The position numbers and the translations under genes were made by a program. Of a stretch of 64,000 nt of DNA, positions 1 to 8,242 are shown one piece after another. Location: NCBI RefSeq assembly GCF_026340655.1, contig NZ_JAPEOZ010000001.1, forward strand, positions 9,920,001 through 9,984,000. Direction: 5' to 3'. Each line of letters starts with the position of its first letter. Within the stretch, counting starts at the first letter, position 1. Under the pieces are notes generated by a model. It was not told the DNA's origin. It was given only the letters and a program-made list of their open reading frames with translations, and searched no databases. The stretch comes from Streptomyces sp. NBC_01275. GTDB lineage: Bacteria > Actinomycetota > Actinomycetes > Streptomycetales > Streptomycetaceae.

Positions 1-735
1 GCCGTACGGGTCGACGCCGAGCCGCAGCGCCTCCCGGGTCAGGAACCGGTCGCGATTGCGGTCGTAGTAGTCCCGTACGGCCCGCTCCGGGACCTGCTGC
101 TCCGCCTCCAGCGCCGCCAACAGGGCGCGCGCGGCCGGGGAGTGGGCGAGCGCGACCGCCACGATGCTGCCCAGGTCGGCGACCTCGGTCCCGGACACCG
201 CGAGCACCCGCGCCGGGGACACCTCGACCGGCGGCGCCAGCCCACGCTCCGCGCAGGCCCGGCGGGCGAGCTCGTCGGCGACCACGATCTGCGTGGCCCA
301 CCGTCTGCGCTGCCGCTCGGCCCGCGCCAGCGCCTCCGTCCGTACCACCCGATCCCGCGCCGGAACGGCCGCCAACAAGGCGTCCACCCGCCCCGCCGAC
401 ACCGCCTCCCCGCCCACGAGCGCCGCATGCCCGCTCATGCCGTCGTCTCCGCGGGCGGCCCGTCGACTGTGGCGCCGTTCGTGCGGGTCGGCGTCCCCGG
501 GCCGCCTGGAGTCCGGGACGGCGTCGGCGTCCGCCCGTCTCTCGGGCTCGGCCTCGCCGCCCACCCGTCCGGCGGACCCGCTCTCGGCGTCGCCCCCGCC
601 GCGGTCGCCGGTTCTCGCGGTCGGCCGGCTGTGCTGCCGCGGGGGTGGGCCGGGGGCGGGCCCCGCGTCCGGTACGGCGTCCGGGTGGTCCTCGGGCTCG
701 GCCTCGCCGGCGGCCACGGCCGTGTGCCCGGTCAT
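1..735 (-). CDS. Uncharacterised protein, 3' end beyond window
   Basis: The frame is open from an ATG at 735 to the left edge, so the C-terminus is missing. The ATG overlaps the mannosidase stop codon as ATGA and follows GGAGG by 7 nt, which suggests translational coupling. The first ~99 residues are low-complexity (Asp, Glu, Pro, Arg, Ala) and contain a diverged internal duplication around GEAEPE. A second start at 438 (MSGHAALVGGE), preceded by GGAG, may be the conserved N-terminus. The visible C-terminal part contains YYDRNRDRF, which resembles the helical N-domain of SurA/PrsA-type foldases. That resemblance is weak and no catalytic motif is visible, so the function is unknown. Confidence 0.55.
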   Translation of the reverse strand, partial: MTGHTAVAAGEAEPEDHPDAVPDAGPAPGPPPRQHSRPTARTGDRGGGDAESGSAGRVGGEAEPERRADADAVPDSRRPGDADPHERRHSRRAARGDDGMSGHAALVGGEAVSAGRVDALLAAVPARDRVVRTEALARAERQRRRWATQIVVADELARRACAERGLAPPVEVSPARVLAVSGTEVADLGSIVAVALAHSPAARALLAALEAEQQVPERAVRDYYDRNRDRFLTREALRLGVDPYG

Positions 736-3700
736 TCGGTGACCTCCAGCACGACCGCCTCCGTGTAGGCCACGCAGCCGTGCCAGCCGGCCTTCGCCAT
801 CAGCCAGTACGAGCCCGGGGGCACCGCCGAGCCGTCCACCTCGACCACGGACCGCAGTTCCTCCCCCGCGGGCACGGCGAAGCCCTGGCAGCCGGGTTCG
901 ACACCGGCCCAGGCGCCCCAGGACGACACCGCCCACAGGGTTCCGTCGATCGGGCCCCGGGTGGTGTTGCGCACGCTCACCGGCACCCGGACCCGCTCAC
1001 CCCGGCGCACCGCGACCCGGTCGACGCCCAGCTCCAGCACCAGGCTCGGCCCGGTCCGTCCGTCCGGTCCGCCGTCCGGGGCCTCGCCCGGCACGTCCAG
1101 GGCGACCGTGTCCTCGTACGTCTGCCCGCCGTACGTCAGCCGCGCGGCGAGCCGGTGGCGGCCGGGGACCGGGTCCGGTGGGGGTGTGACGGTGACCTCG
1201 GTGAGGGTGAAGCCGCCTGGGCCGAGGGCGTACGGCAGTTCGGCGGGGTCGGCGGTCCAGCCGGGCGGGGCCTCCAGGGCCACCGTCCCCGACACCGGCG
1301 CGTCGGTCAGCTCGGAGGAGACCCGGACCGTCGCGGTGACCGGGCCGTCGGCGGTCAGCGCGGCCGGGGAGAGATAGACCGCCACGGGCAGGTTCCCCCT
1401 GGGCGCGGGACCCGAGTTGTGCAGCCAGTAGCGGGTGTGCACCGGCTGCGCGGGCTCGTGCGCGGCGACACCGGGACCCTCGACCCGCCCGTCGGCCGAC
1501 GGCGAGGCCAGCACGGTCGCCACCTGGAAGCCCGTCAGGTCCAGCTCCAACACGCCGTCCGGCCCGGGGGCCAGGGGCTCCCCGGGCCGTTCCAGCACAT
1601 CCGCCCGGGCGCCCTCGGTCCACGCCGAGGGGCCCGCCAGCAGCGCCCGCACCGGCCGTCCGTCCACCTCGTGCACCCGTACGACGACCCCCCGCGCGGG
1701 GTCGACGGGCGCGGTCCCGCCCCGGGCCAGCGGGGAGCCGGCCGGCTTCAGCGCGTCCAGCAGCACCCGGCCCTCGGGCTCCAGCCGCAGCAGGGCCCCC
1801 GTCCTCGGCAGGTCGGCCGGCGTCTCGCAGGGCCTGCGCAGCCGTGCGGTGAGCGGATGGTTGAAGGCATGTCCGGCGCGCGGCCAGCCCAGCTCACGCC
1901 AGTCGCCCTCGCCCGCGACGACCGCGTACTCGAAGGTGTGCGACCAGCGCTGCAGCTGGAAGCCGGAGCCGTCCGGGGCGGTGCGCCGGGGCGGGTCGAC
2001 CCAGACGCCGGAGGGCCAGCCGGTGCAGGAGCGCATCAGGGACATGTAGAGGTCGCCGGAGGAGGTGACCACACAGCCCGGGGTGCCCCGGTTGAGGATC
2101 GCGAAGCCCCGGCCGTCCCAGGCGTCGCCGGGCGGCAGCGCCTCGCCGCCGCCGGCCGCCGTGGCCTGTACGGTCGCGTCGTCCAGGTCGGCGACCAGCG
2201 AGTCGACGGCCTTCGCGTCGTCCTCGGCGCGGGCGCCGGCCACCAGGAGCAGCGGCAGCCGTTCCAGATCGCGCAGGTCGGCGCCGGGCACCCACTCCTC
2301 GCGCAGCGAGGCGCGGGGCGCCACCCACACGGCGGCCAGGCCCTTCTCGGCCAGCTGGCGGCGCAGCTCGCGGGCGGCCGCCGGGTCCCAGCCGAGGGCC
2401 TCGGCCACCAGGGGGTTGCGCTCGGGGCCGCCGACGGCGATCCGGATGTCGGGCAGGTTGGAGTCGACCTCCAGGTCTCCGTAGCGCGGGCCGCCCGCGA
2501 TCGTCGAGGTGGCCGTGACGCCCGCGCGCACCAGGGCCGCCGCGAGCGGGGCGCCCAGCTCGCCGGCCGCGTCCCAGTCGGTGAACACGAGCTCGGCGAC
2601 GCCGATCGACCGGTGTCCGAGCAGCGCGCCCGCGCCGTCGTGGACGGCCACGCGGGCCGTGGAGCCCAGGCCGAACCAGGTGTTGGCCGGGTTGTCCAGC
2701 GTCCACGGGAACCGCTCGCTGTCCACCTCCACGAACCCGAAGCCGCGCCCGATCACCGCGTCCGCGACCTCGTGCACCGGCAGCCCGCCGCGCACGTCCG
2801 AGGGCCAGCGCACCCGGATCAGCCGGTCGGCCCCGTCGTAGCCGTCGACGGTCGTCGTCACGTCCAGCCGGTCGACCCCCGTCCACAGCGTGAGCCGCTG
2901 GGTGTACCGGAAGAGGCCCAGGTCGGCGCGGACGGTGATGCGGGAACCGGCCGGCGAGTGCTCGACATCGATGTCAGCGGTCACGTCCCGGCTGCGGGCG
3001 GCCGTGGCGCCGGTCGGCGTGAGGTGCCAGGGGCCCTCGCCGAAGCGGGGGTGCCTCGGGTACTCCTCCTGCACCACCAACTCGTTGCCCACGTCCCCGG
3101 GGCGCAGCAGCTCCCGGCCGCCCTCGGTGAGCGTGCGCAGACTGCTGACGCCGCCGCCGCGCGCGGGGTCGACCGTCACCTCGTAGAACTCGTTGCGGAT
3201 CGTGGTGCCCTCGCCCGCCGTCCAGCCGGGCACGGGGCCCTCCGCGAGGGAGAGCGCCTTGAGGCCCAGGCCGGGCACCTCCGGTACGACGACCCGCAGT
3301 TCGCCGTCCTCGCGTACCGCGGGCAGCGGCAGACCGGTGAGGTCCAGCGGGACCAGGCCCGGGTCGGCGACGGTGAGCACGTCCCGGCGCCGCCAGGTCG
3401 CGGAGTTGAAGACGACCAGGTCGGGCGCGCCGCCGGGCAGCGCGACCACCCTGCGGGCCAGCGCGTCGGTCGCGTCGGCGTGCACCGCCCGCGCCAGGTC
3501 GTACAGCTCCCGCCAGCCGGTGAGCAGGTCGATGTAGACCTGGTCCGACTCCGAGCCGGTGATGGCGTCGTGATGGGCGCCGTAGATCAGCTGCCGCCAG
3601 GCCTTGTCGAGGGCCGCGTCCGGGTAGGGGCGCCCGGCGACGAGGGAGGCGAGGGTCGCCCAGGCCTCGGCGTCGGCGAGCAGCGTCTCGCCGTGCCGCT

Positions 3701-5000
3701 GGGCCTGCTTGGTGTCGATGTAGGAGACGTCCTTGCCGGTGTAGACCGGGTTCATGTCCCGGGTCTGCGGCGACGCGGTGCGCCCCTCCCGCTCCAACTC
3801 CTCCCGTACAGCGGCGAAGAAGTCCCGGGGGATGCCGCTGACGAACCGCGGCCAGACGTAACGGGCGTTCCAGTCGCGGTGGATGCCCATCACCCAGCGG
3901 CACGGCGGGGCGTAGTCGCCGCCGACCGGCAGCAGGACGTTGCGGGTGAGCGCGACCTTCTTCAGCCCCTGGAACAGCTTGAGCGCGGCCGCCTCCGCCT
4001 CGGGCAGGGTGGGCGCGTTGTCGACGGCCCAGCCGGCGCCGTAGTGGTTGACCATGTAGGCGGTCAGCAGTCCCCGTCCGGAGGGGGCGATCCAGCTGAA
4101 CTCGGCCGGGAACTGCATCCGTCGGGGATCACGCGGCTCCTCGCCGAACACCGACAGGGTCGGCCCCCACTGGTGGAAGGGCCCGCGCGCCCAGGAACTG
4201 GACGTGACCCCCGCGTCCGCCATCAGCCCCGGGAACTGCGGATCGTGCCCGAACGCGTCCAACTGCCAGGCGGTCTCCGGCGTCGCTCCGATGATCCCGC
4301 GCTGGAAGCCGTCGCCGTACAGCGCGTTGCGCACGGTCGCCTCGGCGCCGGTGAGGTTGGTGTTGGGCTCGTTGTAGGTGCCGCCCATGATCTCGACCCG
4401 GCCGGCGCGGATCAGCTGCCGCAGGAAGGCCCGCTCCTCGGGGAAGGCGTCCCAGTAGGGCTTGAGACAGTCGACCTCGGCGAGCACGAAGGTGTACGCC
4501 GGGTCGCGCCGGGCCAGGTCGCAGTGGGCCCGGACCAGGCTCATGCCGCTCTGGCCGCGCGAGTCGAAGGTGCGGGCGGGCAGCCCGGTGAGGGCCGGGT
4601 CGTCGGCGACGTCCCAGGTCTCGGTGTAGGCGGCCTGGGTGTTCCACCAGACGGGGTCGTAGTGGAAGTGGCTGACCATGAACATGGTCCAGCCCGGTTC
4701 GGCGGCCGTGAACTCGGCGGCGTGCCGGACCAGCAGGCCCGCGCCCGCATCCTCGGCGGTGACCGTGATCGGCCGGCGGTCGCCGGGGGACAGGCCGGCG
4801 GCCACGGGTATCTCGGCGCGTACGGTCCCGTCCTCGCCGACGGTGACGACGCTCTCCCCGACGCCGTGGACGCCCGGCCCCGCCACGCTCACCCGGACCG
4901 GCCGGCCGGGCTCGTGCTCGAGGTCGACGGCGACCACCTGGTGCGGCTGGTCCTGCGTGCCGGTGAAGAGCTCGGTGGACTCGACAGAGGTGACGCGCAT
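732..5000 (-). CDS. GH38 alpha-mannosidase
   Basis: 1422 aa. Family 38 enzymes hydrolyse alpha-mannosides with retention and need a divalent metal. The metal-binding motif HFHYDPVWW is at residues 111-119, and the expected nucleophile Asp lies in QLDAFGHD (about residue 248). A beta-rich N-terminal domain precedes the catalytic domain. The C-terminal ~250 residues hold immunoglobulin-like segments resembling the NEW3 domain of actinobacterial glycosidases. No signal peptide is visible, so it is probably cytoplasmic and acts on imported oligosaccharides. The start is supported by GTAGGAG 5 nt upstream. It lies just downstream of the RpiR gene but has its own promoter region with two TGGTTCAATC sites. 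Confidence 0.93.
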   Translation of the reverse strand: MRVTSVESTELFTGTQDQPHQVVAVDLEHEPGRPVRVSVAGPGVHGVGESVVTVGEDGTVRAEIPVAAGLSPGDRRPITVTAEDAGAGLLVRHAAEFTAAEPGWTMFMVSHFHYDPVWWNTQAAYTETWDVADDPALTGLPARTFDSRGQSGMSLVRAHCDLARRDPAYTFVLAEVDCLKPYWDAFPEERAFLRQLIRAGRVEIMGGTYNEPNTNLTGAEATVRNALYGDGFQRGIIGATPETAWQLDAFGHDPQFPGLMADAGVTSSSWARGPFHQWGPTLSVFGEEPRDPRRMQFPAEFSWIAPSGRGLLTAYMVNHYGAGWAVDNAPTLPEAEAAALKLFQGLKKVALTRNVLLPVGGDYAPPCRWVMGIHRDWNARYVWPRFVSGIPRDFFAAVREELEREGRTASPQTRDMNPVYTGKDVSYIDTKQAQRHGETLLADAEAWATLASLVAGRPYPDAALDKAWRQLIYGAHHDAITGSESDQVYIDLLTGWRELYDLARAVHADATDALARRVVALPGGAPDLVVFNSATWRRRDVLTVADPGLVPLDLTGLPLPAVREDGELRVVVPEVPGLGLKALSLAEGPVPGWTAGEGTTIRNEFYEVTVDPARGGGVSSLRTLTEGGRELLRPGDVGNELVVQEEYPRHPRFGEGPWHLTPTGATAARSRDVTADIDVEHSPAGSRITVRADLGLFRYTQRLTLWTGVDRLDVTTTVDGYDGADRLIRVRWPSDVRGGLPVHEVADAVIGRGFGFVEVDSERFPWTLDNPANTWFGLGSTARVAVHDGAGALLGHRSIGVAELVFTDWDAAGELGAPLAAALVRAGVTATSTIAGGPRYGDLEVDSNLPDIRIAVGGPERNPLVAEALGWDPAAARELRRQLAEKGLAAVWVAPRASLREEWVPGADLRDLERLPLLLVAGARAEDDAKAVDSLVADLDDATVQATAAGGGEALPPGDAWDGRGFAILNRGTPGCVVTSSGDLYMSLMRSCTGWPSGVWVDPPRRTAPDGSGFQLQRWSHTFEYAVVAGEGDWRELGWPRAGHAFNHPLTARLRRPCETPADLPRTGALLRLEPEGRVLLDALKPAGSPLARGGTAPVDPARGVVVRVHEVDGRPVRALLAGPSAWTEGARADVLERPGEPLAPGPDGVLELDLTGFQVATVLASPSADGRVEGPGVAAHEPAQPVHTRYWLHNSGPAPRGNLPVAVYLSPAALTADGPVTATVRVSSELTDAPVSGTVALEAPPGWTADPAELPYALGPGGFTLTEVTVTPPPDPVPGRHRLAARLTYGGQTYEDTVALDVPGEAPDGGPDGRTGPSLVLELGVDRVAVRRGERVRVPVSVRNTTRGPIDGTLWAVSSWGAWAGVEPGCQGFAVPAGEELRSVVEVDGSAVPPGSYWLMAKAGWHGCVAYTEAVVLEVTE

Positions 5001-5045
5001 GGGACTCCTACGAGTGGTCGGCGGAGCCCCATCCTGGCATCGTGG

Positions 5046-5064
5046 GATGGTTCAATCAACCATC
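5046..5064. promoter_or_regulatory. Putative RpiR operator 1 (mannosidase promoter)
   Basis: Perfect inverted repeat GATGGTT-CAATC-AACCATC, 46 bp upstream of the mannosidase start. The core TTCAATC recurs at 5079-5092 and 6133-6148, next to the other genes of this locus. Assignment to the adjacent RpiR regulator is inferred from position. Confidence 0.6.
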
Positions 5065-5078
5065 TATTGTCATCTCGG

Positions 5079-5092
5079 TTGGTTCAATCATG
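5079..5092. promoter_or_regulatory. Putative RpiR operator 2, imperfect
   Basis: TTGGTTCAATCATG repeats the core of the site at 5046-5064 about 33 bp away, roughly three helical turns. The dyad is imperfect. It lies between the stop codon of the regulator gene and the mannosidase start. Confidence 0.45.
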
Positions 5093-5107
5093 CACGGCCC
5101 GGTCGGT

Positions 5108-6016
5108 TCAGCGGGTCCGTCGGGACTTCACCGCGTGCGCCCCGGCGATGTGGTCGGTCAGCGCCAGGGAGGCGCTCGCCCGCTGGTAGGAGAGCTGGCC
5201 GACCCGGACGTAGAGGCAGTCGATGAGCATCAGCACCGAGTGGCGGGCGCCGATGCTGCCGGTGCGGAAGCTGGTCTCCGAGGAGGAGGAGATCAGCCGT
5301 ACGTCGGCGGCGCGGGCCAGCGGGGAGCGAGGGTCGGCGGTCAGGGCGACCGTGGTGGCGCCGCGCTCCTTGGCCAGCTCGAACGGCTCGATCGTCTCCC
5401 GGGTGGCGCCGGAGTGGGAGATGCCGATCGCCACGTCCGCCGGGGTGAGCAGGGCGGCGGAGGTGGTGGCCGCGTGCACCTCGGTCCAGCCGCGCACCGC
5501 GCAGCCGATGCGGAACAGCCGGGTCTCCGTCTCCTGGGCGACCGCGCCGCTGCCGCCGACGCCGTAGACGTCGATGCGCCGGGCGCGGGCGACGGCCTGG
5601 GCCGCGCGCTCGATCGCGTCCAGGTCGATCCGGTCGATGGTCTGCTGGACGGCTCGCAGATCCGCGGTGCCCACGACCTGCACGACCCGCTCCAGGCTGT
5701 CGTCGGGGGAGATGTCCGGGCCGATCTCGGCGCTGCCCCACTCGGAGGACTCGCCCCGGCCGCGCTCGTGGGCCAGCTCGATCAGCAGATGCTGGTAGGA
5801 GTCGAGGCCGATGGCCCGGCAGAACCGGGTGACGGTGGCCTGGGAGGTGCCGGTGCGGCGGCCCAGCTCCGCGGCCGAGCAGTGGGTGACGGCGGCCGGA
5901 TCCTCCAGGATCAGCTCACCGACCTTCCGCAGGGAGCCGGCCAGCCGGGGCAGTTCGGTGCGGATCAGAGCGGTGACATCGGTCGAGGGCATACGGAGAA
6001 GGTACCAGCCACCCAT
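5108..6016 (-). CDS. MurR/RpiR-family transcriptional regulator
   Basis: About 302 aa. An N-terminal RpiR-type helix-turn-helix (AELGRRTGTSQATVTRFCRAIGL, the family signature) is followed by a SIS domain of ~130 residues (DVYGVGGSGAVAQE ... GISHSGATRETIE), which binds phosphosugars as effector. Three ATGs are possible, at 6058, 6016 and 5992. I chose 6016 because AAGGA lies 8 nt upstream; homology begins only at MPSTDV (5992). It sits between the mannosidase (same strand) and the divergent SIS-domain gene, and TTCAATC dyads lie before both, which suggests it controls them in response to a phosphorylated amino sugar or mannose derivative (inference). Confidence 0.92.
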   Translation of the reverse strand: MGGWYLLRMPSTDVTALIRTELPRLAGSLRKVGELILEDPAAVTHCSAAELGRRTGTSQATVTRFCRAIGLDSYQHLLIELAHERGRGESSEWGSAEIGPDISPDDSLERVVQVVGTADLRAVQQTIDRIDLDAIERAAQAVARARRIDVYGVGGSGAVAQETETRLFRIGCAVRGWTEVHAATTSAALLTPADVAIGISHSGATRETIEPFELAKERGATTVALTADPRSPLARAADVRLISSSSETSFRTGSIGARHSVLMLIDCLYVRVGQLSYQRASASLALTDHIAGAHAVKSRRTR

Positions 6017-6132
6017 TGGGGCGATCCTTGAATACCAGGACCAGGTCTGCCTCCCCACGCCCGGGGGCGAGCCGGGCCATTGCCCGCGACGCCGGGCATA
6101 TGATTCGATGATTCATTGATGGCTAAGTACAC

Positions 6133-6148
6133 GGTGGTTCAATCCACC
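6133..6148. promoter_or_regulatory. Putative RpiR operator 3 (SIS gene promoter)
   Basis: Inverted repeat GGTGG-TTCAAT-CCACC, 27 bp before the GTG of the SIS-domain gene. It shares the TTCAATC core with the sites near 5046 and 5079. A repressor bound here would overlap the transcription start region. Confidence 0.55.
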
Positions 6149-6174
6149 AGCAGTCCACCAGTGGGGAGTCTCAG

Positions 6175-6975
6175 GTGTCCGTCGAGCCCGCCAACGAGTC
6201 CGTGAGCGAGTCCGTGACCGAGCCGGTGAGCGCCGACCGCTTCGCGCGCGAGGGCCTGGCGGTCCTGAACCGCCTCGCCGAGTCCGCGCGCGCCGACGTG
6301 AGCGCCGCCGCCGGGCTGATCGCGGACTGTGTGCGCGAGGACGGTGTCGTGCACGCCTTCGGCACCGGCCACTCCCAGGCCCTCGTCCTCGAACTCGCCG
6401 GCCGGGCGGGCGGACTGGCGCCCACCAACCGCCTCAGCATCGCCGACCTCGTCCTCTTCGGCGGCGACCACCCCCGCGTCCTCGACGACCCGCTCCTGGA
6501 ACGGAAGCCGGGGATCGCGGCCCGCCTCTACGAGCTCGCCGCCCCCCGGCCCCAGGACCTCTTCGTCATCGTCTCCAACTCCGGCGTCAACAACGTCATC
6601 GTCGAGATGGCGCTGCGGGTCAAGGAGCGCGGCCACCGCCTCCTCGCCCTCACCTCCCTCGCCCACACCGGGGCCGTGCCGGCCGTCCACCCCAGCGGCA
6701 AGAGGCTCGCCGACCTCGCCGACGTCGTCCTCGACAACGCGGCCCCGCACGGCGACGCCCTCCTCGAACTTCCCGGAGGCGGCGCGGTCTGCGCCCTGTC
6801 CACGCTGACCGGCGTGCTGCTGGTCCAGATGACGGTCGCCGAGGCGACCGCCCGCCTCCTCGCCTCCGGCGACCGCCCCCCGGTCTACGTCTCCGCCAAC
6901 GTGCCCGGCGGCTTCGAGAGCAACCTCGAACTGGAGGAGCGGTACGCGGGACGCATCCGGCGTACGGCCAGCTGA
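6175..6975 (+). CDS. SIS-domain sugar-phosphate protein (UPF0309/NagS-like)
   Basis: 266 aa, GTG start with GGGGAG upstream. It is a single SIS domain with the phosphosugar-binding loops HAFGTGHSQAL (near residue 60) and VSNSGVNNV (near residue 140). Proteins of this type act on or bind amino-sugar phosphates. From memory, a Streptomyces relative (NagS, SCO4393) has been reported to dehydrate N-acetylglucosamine-6-phosphate; I cannot verify orthology here. It is divergent from the rpiR-like gene, with a TTCAATC dyad in the shared region. A pentanucleotide repeat begins at its stop codon. Confidence 0.85.
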   Translation: MSVEPANESVSESVTEPVSADRFAREGLAVLNRLAESARADVSAAAGLIADCVREDGVVHAFGTGHSQALVLELAGRAGGLAPTNRLSIADLVLFGGDHPRVLDDPLLERKPGIAARLYELAAPRPQDLFVIVSNSGVNNVIVEMALRVKERGHRLLALTSLAHTGAVPAVHPSGKRLADLADVVLDNAAPHGDALLELPGGGAVCALSTLTGVLLVQMTVAEATARLLASGDRPPVYVSANVPGGFESNLELEERYAGRIRRTAS

Positions 6976-7027
6976 CCTGACCTGACCTGACCTGACCTGA
7001 CCTGACCTGACCCGACCCGACCCGACC
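6972..7027. repeat. CTGAC pentanucleotide tandem repeat
   Basis: About eleven head-to-tail copies of a 5-bp unit. The first copies read CTGAC; copies near the right end carry a T-to-C change (CCGAC) before the array returns to CTGA. It starts inside the stop codon of the SIS-domain gene, so every unit also offers a TGA in one frame. A pure microsatellite of this kind is prone to slippage. Confidence 0.9.
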
Positions 7028-7112
7028 TGAGCATGGGCGGGGCTGCAGGGTCCGGGGAAGCTCGGCTGTGTGCGGTGCACCCCGAACGGCATGCCATTCG
7101 AAGTATAAGTAC

Positions 7113-7130
7113 GCATATCTGTGAATATGC
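7113..7130. promoter_or_regulatory. AT-rich dyad upstream of secreted protein gene
   Basis: GCATAT-CTGTGA-ATATGC is an inverted repeat in a locally AT-rich patch (about 7090-7140) of otherwise GC-rich DNA, about 125 bp before the secreted-protein gene. It may be an operator or part of a promoter. No regulator can be assigned. Confidence 0.35.
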
Positions 7131-7253
7131 CTGCGGCATGGTCAATACCGGGAGTCAGGAACGGCGGCACGGTCGTGCCCGCCGGGAGCCGGCTTCGTCC
7201 GGCCCCTGAGCCAGGCGTGCGTCTGGCCCTTCGACTACCTGGAAGGAGTGGGC

Positions 7254-8048
7254 GTGAAAGCTCGCTTTGGCGTGGGCCGAGGAAGGGTGCTCGCGGTCGC
7301 GGCACTGGCCGCGATCGTCGCCTCGGCCGTCTCGGGATCGGTTTCCGCTCTCGCGGACGGGGACACGGACGGAGACCGGGTGCGCTCGGAACACTGGGGC
7401 GTGATCACCCGCAACACGATCGGCTCTCCCGTCGCCGATCTGCGCAACGGCCCGTTCGGCTCGTTCGGCGTGACGGGGTCCTCGGCCAGGCCGCCGTATG
7501 GGCAGGGCAGTCTGGGAATCGAGGTGGCGGACGACTCCACTTCGCTGACTCCTCCCAGCGAGAAGGTCGACTTCGGCAACGAGGTCGACTTCTTCGGCGA
7601 TCCGGTGCAGGGCCTGGACCAGCTCGGCTTCCACGTCTTCCAGACCGGCGAGAACGTCGACTACGGGGGCACGGGGAACCTGCCGAACATCAAGTTCGAG
7701 ATCGACCCGAACCTGGGCACGCTTCCCACCGACAACTACTCCACGTTGGTGTGGGTGCCTGACGGGTCCACGGTGGCGACGAACCGGTGGAGCGGGTTCA
7801 TCGACGCCACCACGAACGGCTACTGGTACCTGACGGGCGGCGAGGTCTGCCCGGCGGCCGATCAGTGCTCCTTCGCGGAGGTGAAGACCGCGCTCGCCGA
7901 CGCCGACGGCCAGGGAGCGACCGTCTACAGCGCCGCGGTGGGCAAGGGCCGCGACGACATGTGGATCGGCGCCGTCGACGGTCTGCGCATCAACCAGACC
8001 ATCTACGACTTCGAGGCCCACGGCGTCAGGGCGCGTCACGTCAACTGA
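7254..8048 (+). CDS. Secreted protein of unknown function
   Basis: 264 aa, starting at a GTG 6 nt after AAGGAG; an upstream in-frame GTG at 7248 lacks a usable ribosome site. The N-terminus (KARFGVGRGRVLAVAALAAIV...SVSALA) is a clear Sec signal peptide with likely cleavage near residue 37. The mature part has no Cys pair or catalytic motif I recognise. It is rich in Gly, Asp and aromatic residues and alternates short strands, suggesting a beta-sandwich. Phrases such as NRWSGFIDATTNGYWYLTGG resemble nothing I can name. It is a stand-alone transcription unit ended by hairpins at 8180-8242. Confidence 0.8.
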   Translation: MKARFGVGRGRVLAVAALAAIVASAVSGSVSALADGDTDGDRVRSEHWGVITRNTIGSPVADLRNGPFGSFGVTGSSARPPYGQGSLGIEVADDSTSLTPPSEKVDFGNEVDFFGDPVQGLDQLGFHVFQTGENVDYGGTGNLPNIKFEIDPNLGTLPTDNYSTLVWVPDGSTVATNRWSGFIDATTNGYWYLTGGEVCPAADQCSFAEVKTALADADGQGATVYSAAVGKGRDDMWIGAVDGLRINQTIYDFEAHGVRARHVN

Positions 8049-8179
8049 CACTCTGTGGCGGCTGCGGAGCCTGGTGTGCCACGGTTCGTCCAACTCGGTC
8101 AGCCCGATGCCGAACGCGCCGAGTGCGGGCGCGACGAGTCCGCTCGGCATCCGTCGCCCTCCGTTCTGCCGGATCACGC

Positions 8180-8213
8180 GGAGAGGGGGAAGCCTGTCGG
8201 CCGCCCCCTCTCC
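8180..8213. terminator. Hairpin between convergent genes
   Basis: Perfect 10-bp stem GGAGAGGGGG/CCCCCTCTCC with a 14-nt loop. It lies between the stop of the secreted-protein gene and the stop of the convergent MFS gene. No T-tract follows, as is usual in Streptomyces. Confidence 0.7.
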
Positions 8214-8219
8214 GCCGTG

Positions 8220-8242
8220 GTGGGTCAGGCCGCCTGACCCAC
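8220..8242. terminator. Hairpin overlapping MFS stop codon
   Basis: Stem GTGGGTCAGG/CCTGACCCAC with a 3-nt loop. It includes the last codons and the stop of the minus-strand MFS gene, so together with 8180-8213 it probably ends transcription from both sides. Confidence 0.55.

Noticed and set aside
645..5189. A 1514-codon open frame on the plus strand across the mannosidase gene
   Set aside because: It is the antisense shadow of a GH38 gene with clear motifs; its translation is Arg/Gly/Pro-rich without any family pattern, as expected in high-GC DNA.
6972..7027. CTGAC array as a possible CRISPR
   Set aside because: The unit is 5 bp with no spacers and there are no cas genes.
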